From: Hyphomicrobiales bacterium
GTDB taxonomy: Bacteria > Pseudomonadota > Alphaproteobacteria > Rhizobiales > Rhizobiaceae
DNA: 64,000 nt
Assembly: GCA_900466875.1 (NCBI GenBank)
Contig: UBNQ01000012.1
Coordinates: 36,101-100,100 of the forward strand
Direction: 5' to 3'
The notes beneath the pieces were generated by a model that searched no databases, was not told the origin of the DNA, and saw only the letters and a program-made list of their open reading frames with translations. Of this stretch, positions 60,011 through 64,000 are shown one piece after another (within the stretch, counting starts at the first letter, position 1; every line of letters starts with the position of its first letter). The position numbers and the translations under genes are program-made.

Positions 60011-61030
60011 ATGAGCCATGTCGTCCATTCAACCACCACCACCACCACCACCACAAATACCGCCCGCACCGGGCGTTCGGCAACCGCCTCGAAAGCCTAT
60101 GCCGCCTTTCTCGGCATCGGCCTCGTCCTGCTGATCGTGGCGCCGATGTTCTTCTACCCGATCTTCCTGATGAAGCTTTTGTGCTTCGCGCTCTTCGCCT
60201 GCGCCTTCAACCTGCTGCTCGGCTATACCGGGCTTCTCTCCTTCGGCCACGCGACCTTCTTCGGCGGTGCTGCCTATTTCACCGCCCATGTCACGAAGGA
60301 ATGGGGCGTCACGCCGGAGATCGGCATCCTTATCGGCGTTGCGGGCGCAGCGATGCTTGGCCTCGTCATGGGCTTCTTCGCCATCCGCCGGCAGGGCATC
60401 TATTTTGCCATGATCACGCTGGCGCTGTCGCAGATGTTCTTCTTCTTCTGCCTGCAGGCATCCTTCACCCATGGCGAGGACGGCATCCAGTCCGTGCCGC
60501 GCGGCCATCTCTTCGGCTTCATCGATCTCGCAGACACGACCAGCATGTATTATTTCGTGCTCGCCGTCTTTCTGATCGGCATGATCGTCATCTGGCGCTT
60601 CATCAACTCGCCCTTCGGCATGATCCTCAAATCGATCCGCGAGAACGAACAGCGCGCCATCTCGCTCGGTTATTCGGTGGCCCGCTACAAGCTCGGCGCC
60701 TTCGTCATGTCGGCGGCGCTGGCGGGGATGGCCGGCGGCACCAAGGCGCTGGTCTTCCAGTTCGCCACGCTCACCGATGTCGGCTGGCAGATGTCCGGCG
60801 AGGTCATCCTGATGACGCTTCTCGGTGGCATCGGCACCCTGATCGGCCCGATCTTCGGCGCCGGCCTGGTGGTCACGCTGCAAAACTATCTGGCAACCTC
60901 GCAATTCCCCGTCACCATCATCACCGGCGTCGTCTTCATGGTCTGCGTCCTCCTCTTCCGCCGCGGCATCATCGGCGAATTCTACGCCTCAAGGCTCGGC
61001 CGAAAACTCGGATTCGAGCACAGGCGGTGA
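60011..61030 (+). CDS. livM: Branched-chain-type ABC transporter permease (LivM-like)
   Basis: The second permease, 339 residues with about nine membrane segments and the LivM motifs L-L-G-Y-T-G-L-L-S-F-G-H-A, Q-G-I-Y-F-A-M-I-T-L-A and G-G-I-G-T-L-I-G-P. A run of seven ACC codons plus ACA near the start (60032-60055) gives eight threonines before the first membrane segment; it could change by slippage in whole codons. The ATG at 60011 follows GAGGGAGG and was preferred over an earlier in-frame start inside livH. A second mosaic repeat follows. Confidence 0.93.
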   Translation: MSHVVHSTTTTTTTTNTARTGRSATASKAYAAFLGIGLVLLIVAPMFFYPIFLMKLLCFALFACAFNLLLGYTGLLSFGHATFFGGAAYFTAHVTKEWGVTPEIGILIGVAGAAMLGLVMGFFAIRRQGIYFAMITLALSQMFFFFCLQASFTHGEDGIQSVPRGHLFGFIDLADTTSMYYFVLAVFLIGMIVIWRFINSPFGMILKSIRENEQRAISLGYSVARYKLGAFVMSAALAGMAGGTKALVFQFATLTDVGWQMSGEVILMTLLGGIGTLIGPIFGAGLVVTLQNYLATSQFPVTIITGVVFMVCVLLFRRGIIGEFYASRLGRKLGFEHRR

Positions 61031-61053
61031 GTGAGATGTCTGCGCCGGCTTCT

Positions 61054-61212
61054 GCCCCTCACCCAGAGCGCAGAATCTGCGCTCCACCTCTCCCCGCAAG
61101 CGGGGCGAGGGAACGTGCCCTGCTCAGCGCTGGAGAAAGCTGGAAACGGTGCGGCTCGTGTCCTTCTCCCCGCCTGCGGGGAGAAGAAGGTGCCGGCAGG
61201 CGGATGAGGGGC
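61054..61212. mobile_element. RIME-type intergenic mosaic element 2
   Basis: A 159-bp element with short terminal inverted repeats, GCCCCTCA (61054-61061) and TGAGGGGC (61205-61212). Inside are hairpins of the CTCCCCGC-x-GCGGGG type (around 61090-61115 and 61170-61190), the usual signature of Rhizobium intergenic mosaic elements as I remember them. It lies between livM and the GMC oxidoreductase gene and encodes nothing. Confidence 0.75.
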
Positions 61213-61227
61213 ACCTCGGAGTAGCAT

Positions 61228-62829
61228 ATGTCCATAGACACCTACGATTACATCATCATCGGTGCGGGCAGCGCCGGCTGCGTCCTCGCCAACCGCCTGT
61301 CAGCCGATCCGAGAAACCGCGTCCTGTTGCTGGAAGCCGGCGGCAATGACAATTACCACTGGGTCCATATCCCTGTCGGTTATCTCTACTGCATCAACAA
61401 CCCGCGCACTGACTGGTGTTTTGCGACCGAGAAGGAAGAGGGCCTGAACGGCCGCTCACTCTCCTACCCACGCGGAAAACTGCTCGGCGGCTGCTCGTCG
61501 ATCAACGGCATGATCTACATGCGCGGCCAGGCGCGTGACTACGATCTCTGGCGTCAGATGGGCTGCACCGGCTGGGGCTGGGATGATGTTCTGCCACTCT
61601 TCAAAAAAAGCCAGGATTTCTACAAGGGCGCCGATCAGATGCATGGCACCGGCGGCGAATGGCGGGTGGAAAAGGCGCGCGTCCGCTGGGCTGTACTCGA
61701 CGCCTTCCAGAAAGCGGCTGAAGAAGCCGGCATTCCGATGATCGATGACTTCAACCGCGGCGACAACGAAGGTTCCAGCTATTTCGACGTCAACCAACGC
61801 TCCGGCATCCGCTGGAACACATCGAAAGCCTTCCTGCGTCCTGCGATGAAGCGCGAAAACCTTCGAGTCCTCACCAAGGCGCATGTCCGCCGCCTGGTCG
61901 TCGAGGCCGGCGAAGTGATGGGCGTCGAATTCCAGCATGACGGCATCACAAAAACGGCTCATGCCCGACGCGAAACCATCCTCTCGGCCGGGGCGATCGG
62001 AACGCCGCATGTACTGGAACTCTCCGGCATCGGCCGCGGCGACGTACTTTCCAATGCCGGCATTGAGGTCGTGAAGGAGGTCAAAGGCGTTGGCGAAAAC
62101 CTGCAGGACCATCTTCAGCTCCGCCTCGTCTACAAGGTCACCGGTGTCCCGACTCTGAACGAAAAGGCATCCCGGCTGCTCGGCAAGGCGGCGATCGGGC
62201 TGGAATATGCGCTGAAACGCTCCGGTCCGATGTCGATGGCCCCAAGCCAGCTCGGCATCTTCACCAGGTCCGGGCCGGACAAGGAAACCGCCGATCTCGA
62301 ATATCATGTCCAGCCAGTCTCGCTCGACCGGTTCGGGGAACCCGTCCACGCCTTCCCGGCGATGACAGCAAGCGTCTGCAATCTGAGACCCGAAAGCCGC
62401 GGATCGGTGCATCTGAAAGGCCCGGATTTCGCTGCCGCCCCTGCAATCCGCCCCAACTATCTTTCGACGGCAACCGACCGCGATGTCGCCATCCGCTCCA
62501 TCCGCCTGACCCGCGAGATCGTCAAAAAGCCCGCCTTTGCGCGCTATGATCCGCAGGAATACAAGCCCGGCCCGGATTATGAGACCGATGCCGATCTCGA
62601 GCGTGCGGCCGGCGAGATCGGCACGACGATCTTTCATCCGGTCGGCACCGCCCGCATGGGCGCCGATCCCGACAGCGTCGTCGATCCGCGGCTGAAACTT
62701 CGGGCACTCGGAAAACTGCGCATCGCCGATGCCTCGATCATGCCGACGATAACATCCGGCAACACCAATTCGCCGACGATCATGATTGCCGAAAAGGCAG
62801 CAGAGATGATCCTGGCGGACAATCGCTGA
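61228..62829 (+). CDS. GMC-family FAD oxidoreductase (choline-dehydrogenase-like)
   Basis: A flavoprotein oxidoreductase of 533 residues. It has the FAD-binding motif I-I-I-G-A-G-S-A-G-C-V-L-A-N-R near residue 8, the GMC signature G-G-C-S-S-I-N-G-M-I-Y near 90, S-A-G-A-I-G-T-P-H-V-L-E-L-S-G-I-G near 255, and the catalytic His and Asn regions F-H-P-V-G-T-A-R-M-G and N-T-N-S-P-T-I-M-I near the C-terminus. These enzymes oxidise alcohols to aldehydes. Position behind the ABC transporter suggests it acts on the imported compound; true choline dehydrogenase activity is not implied. Confidence 0.93.
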   Translation: MSIDTYDYIIIGAGSAGCVLANRLSADPRNRVLLLEAGGNDNYHWVHIPVGYLYCINNPRTDWCFATEKEEGLNGRSLSYPRGKLLGGCSSINGMIYMRGQARDYDLWRQMGCTGWGWDDVLPLFKKSQDFYKGADQMHGTGGEWRVEKARVRWAVLDAFQKAAEEAGIPMIDDFNRGDNEGSSYFDVNQRSGIRWNTSKAFLRPAMKRENLRVLTKAHVRRLVVEAGEVMGVEFQHDGITKTAHARRETILSAGAIGTPHVLELSGIGRGDVLSNAGIEVVKEVKGVGENLQDHLQLRLVYKVTGVPTLNEKASRLLGKAAIGLEYALKRSGPMSMAPSQLGIFTRSGPDKETADLEYHVQPVSLDRFGEPVHAFPAMTASVCNLRPESRGSVHLKGPDFAAAPAIRPNYLSTATDRDVAIRSIRLTREIVKKPAFARYDPQEYKPGPDYETDADLERAAGEIGTTIFHPVGTARMGADPDSVVDPRLKLRALGKLRIADASIMPTITSGNTNSPTIMIAEKAAEMILADNR

Positions 62830-62863
62830 CGAAGAGCAGCGCAAGACGAAAGGGAGAGACGAC

Positions 62864-63751
62864 ATGACCCGGATCGCATTCATCGGCCTTGGAAACATGG
62901 GCGGCCCGATGGCCGCAAATCTGGTGAAATCAGGACACGCGGTCTCCGGCTTCGACCTCTCCGAAGCTTCGGTGAAATCGGCTGCAGAAGCCGGCGTCGA
63001 TCCGGCCACATCGCTCACCGAGGCGGTGCGGGACGCCGAATGCGTCATCACCATGCTGCCCAAGGGCCAGCACGTCGTCTCCGTCTGGACCGATCTTGCG
63101 ACCCTCGTGGCGGAAGGCACGCTTCTTATCGACTGCTCGACGGTGGATGTGGACAGCGCCCGTCGGGCTCATGGCCTTGCCGGTGCGATGAACTGCCCCT
63201 CGCTCGACGCCCCGGTCTCGGGCGGCACGACGGGGGCGGCAGCCGGCACGCTCACCTTCATGGTCGGCGGTTCGGATGAGGCCTTTGCTGCGGGCAGGCC
63301 GATCCTCGAAGCCATGGGCAAAAAGATCGTCCATTGCGGCGGCAACGGTGCGGGTCAGGCGGCAAAGATCTGCAACAACATGATCCTCGGCATCTCGATG
63401 ATCGGCGTCGCGGAAGCCTTCGTGCTGGCGGAAAAGCTCGGGCTTTCGCATCAGGCCCTGTTCGACGTAGCCTCGACCTCGTCCGGCCAATGCTGGTCGC
63501 TGACAACCTATTGCCCCGTCCCCGGCCCGGTGCCGACCTCGCCGGCAAACAACGATTACAAGCCAGGTTTCGCCGCGGCCCTGATGCTGAAAGACCTGAT
63601 GTTGTCGCAGGAAGCGGCCAATCATTCCGGCGCCAGAACCCCGCTCGGCGCACATGCCGCCGAGATTTATGCGGAATTCGACCGCTACGGCCACGGCACG
63701 GAGGATTTCTCCGCCATCATTCGCATGCTGCGACAGACGCAGGCCTCATGA
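62864..63751 (+). CDS. mmsB: 3-hydroxyisobutyrate dehydrogenase-like beta-hydroxyacid dehydrogenase
   Basis: An NAD-dependent beta-hydroxyacid dehydrogenase of 295 residues. The Rossmann motif F-I-G-L-G-N-M-G-G-P-M-A opens the protein. D-A-P-V-S-G-G-T-T-G-A-A-A-G-T-L substrate loop (near 115) and G-x-G-Q-A-A-K-I-C-N-N with the catalytic Lys (near 170) follow, as in MmsB. It lies 34 bp after the GMC gene, with its own AGGGAGAG site, so both belong to the same operon. Valine catabolism is possible but other hydroxyacids (for example tartronate semialdehyde) cannot be excluded, so the symbol is provisional. Confidence 0.88.
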   Translation: MTRIAFIGLGNMGGPMAANLVKSGHAVSGFDLSEASVKSAAEAGVDPATSLTEAVRDAECVITMLPKGQHVVSVWTDLATLVAEGTLLIDCSTVDVDSARRAHGLAGAMNCPSLDAPVSGGTTGAAAGTLTFMVGGSDEAFAAGRPILEAMGKKIVHCGGNGAGQAAKICNNMILGISMIGVAEAFVLAEKLGLSHQALFDVASTSSGQCWSLTTYCPVPGPVPTSPANNDYKPGFAAALMLKDLMLSQEAANHSGARTPLGAHAAEIYAEFDRYGHGTEDFSAIIRMLRQTQAS

Positions 63752-63863
63752 TCTCGAACGACGGACAAAATATACGGCGCCCGTACCTCTTTCGATTGCT
63801 GACAAAGCTTGCAATCAGCAATACCGAGGTCTGCTTTGGCACGCGTCGGCACCGGCATCCTCT

Positions 63864-63892
63864 CTCATTCCTGTGCTTGTCACAGGAATGAG
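63864..63892. repeat. Perfect 12-bp hairpin downstream of the mmsB-like gene
   Basis: CTCATTCCTGTG (63864-63875) pairs with CACAGGAATGAG (63881-63892) around a CTTGT loop. No T-run follows. From memory this palindrome recurs between genes in rhizobia; here it may also act in 3' processing. Confidence 0.6.
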
Positions 63893-63937
63893 GGGAACCG
63901 AAGCTCCGAATGTAGTAAGCAGCTTTACTCGCAGCCT

Positions 63938-63958
63938 GAGGGCGACTGTTTCGCCCTC
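63938..63958. other. Short hairpin near the window edge
   Basis: GAGGGCGA (63938-63945) pairs with TCGCCCTC (63951-63958) around a 5-nt loop. It may belong to a terminator or a gene beyond the window; nothing else is visible in the last 250 bases. Confidence 0.4.
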
Positions 63959-64000
63959 CTCTAAGCTTCTATCGATAATAACTCGCCTCAGCCCAGATCG

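Noticed and set aside
61456..63120. A 554-codon minus-strand frame opposite the GMC gene
   Set aside because: Covers two recognised genes on the other strand and shows no domain of its own.

Overview
The window is GC-rich, densely coded chromosomal (or large-replicon) DNA, very probably from the Rhizobiaceae (Rhizobium/Agrobacterium/Neorhizobium group). I infer this from the many ABC and TRAP transporters paired with small catabolic operons, from intergenic elements that look like Rhizobium mosaic elements (58874-59047, 61054-61212) and from two hairpin repeats of a rhizobial type (13223-13267, 54933-54974). I saw no rRNA, tRNA, CRISPR array, transposase gene or prophage.

Layout. (1) 1-13091: a type I secretion locus with a giant, 5'-truncated adhesin of 25 Ig-like repeats, its ABC exporter, its HlyD-type adaptor and a 566-aa protein of unknown function. 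(2) 13303-18147: an amidase and the proton-translocating transhydrogenase pntAB. (3) 18521-23153: a LytS-type sensor kinase, a CstA-family carbon transporter and a LytTR response regulator, resembling the E. coli BtsS/BtsR/BtsT pyruvate network; a BtsR-like direct repeat lies upstream of cstA. (4) 23389-34615: a hexuronate island (uxaA, gntR, uxuA, uxuB, uxaC, a TRAP transporter and a KdgF-type cupin). (5) 34948-42875: a polyamine-type ABC transporter followed on the same strand by a NylB-like hydrolase, a YtcJ-type amidohydrolase and an Ldh_2-family reductase; a convergent SDR gene follows. (6) 43863-53787: a peptide-type ABC operon led by an AroM-family gene, an AroM domain fused to a LuxR-type DNA-binding domain, and a divergent DUF917 plus hydantoinase/oxoprolinase operon. 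(7) 53884-63751: a zinc alcohol dehydrogenase, a LysR regulator, a branched-chain-amino-acid-type ABC transporter interrupted by a repeat, a GMC oxidoreductase and a 3-hydroxyisobutyrate-dehydrogenase-like enzyme.

The best candidate for an undescribed system is region 6. Two outward-facing operons share a near-identical 22-bp imperfect palindrome (20 of 22 bases, 49936-49957 and 51076-51097). In both, the palindrome is followed at the same distance by GCTAGG. Between the two sites lies the gene for the AroM-LuxR fusion. In that fusion the AroM domain lacks both cysteines that its stand-alone paralogue next door keeps. I propose a ligand-sensing regulator derived from a racemase-like enzyme that controls uptake and turnover of a hydantoin-, oxoproline- or peptide-like compound. 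The fusion and the sites are seen in sequence; the ligand and the regulation are inference.
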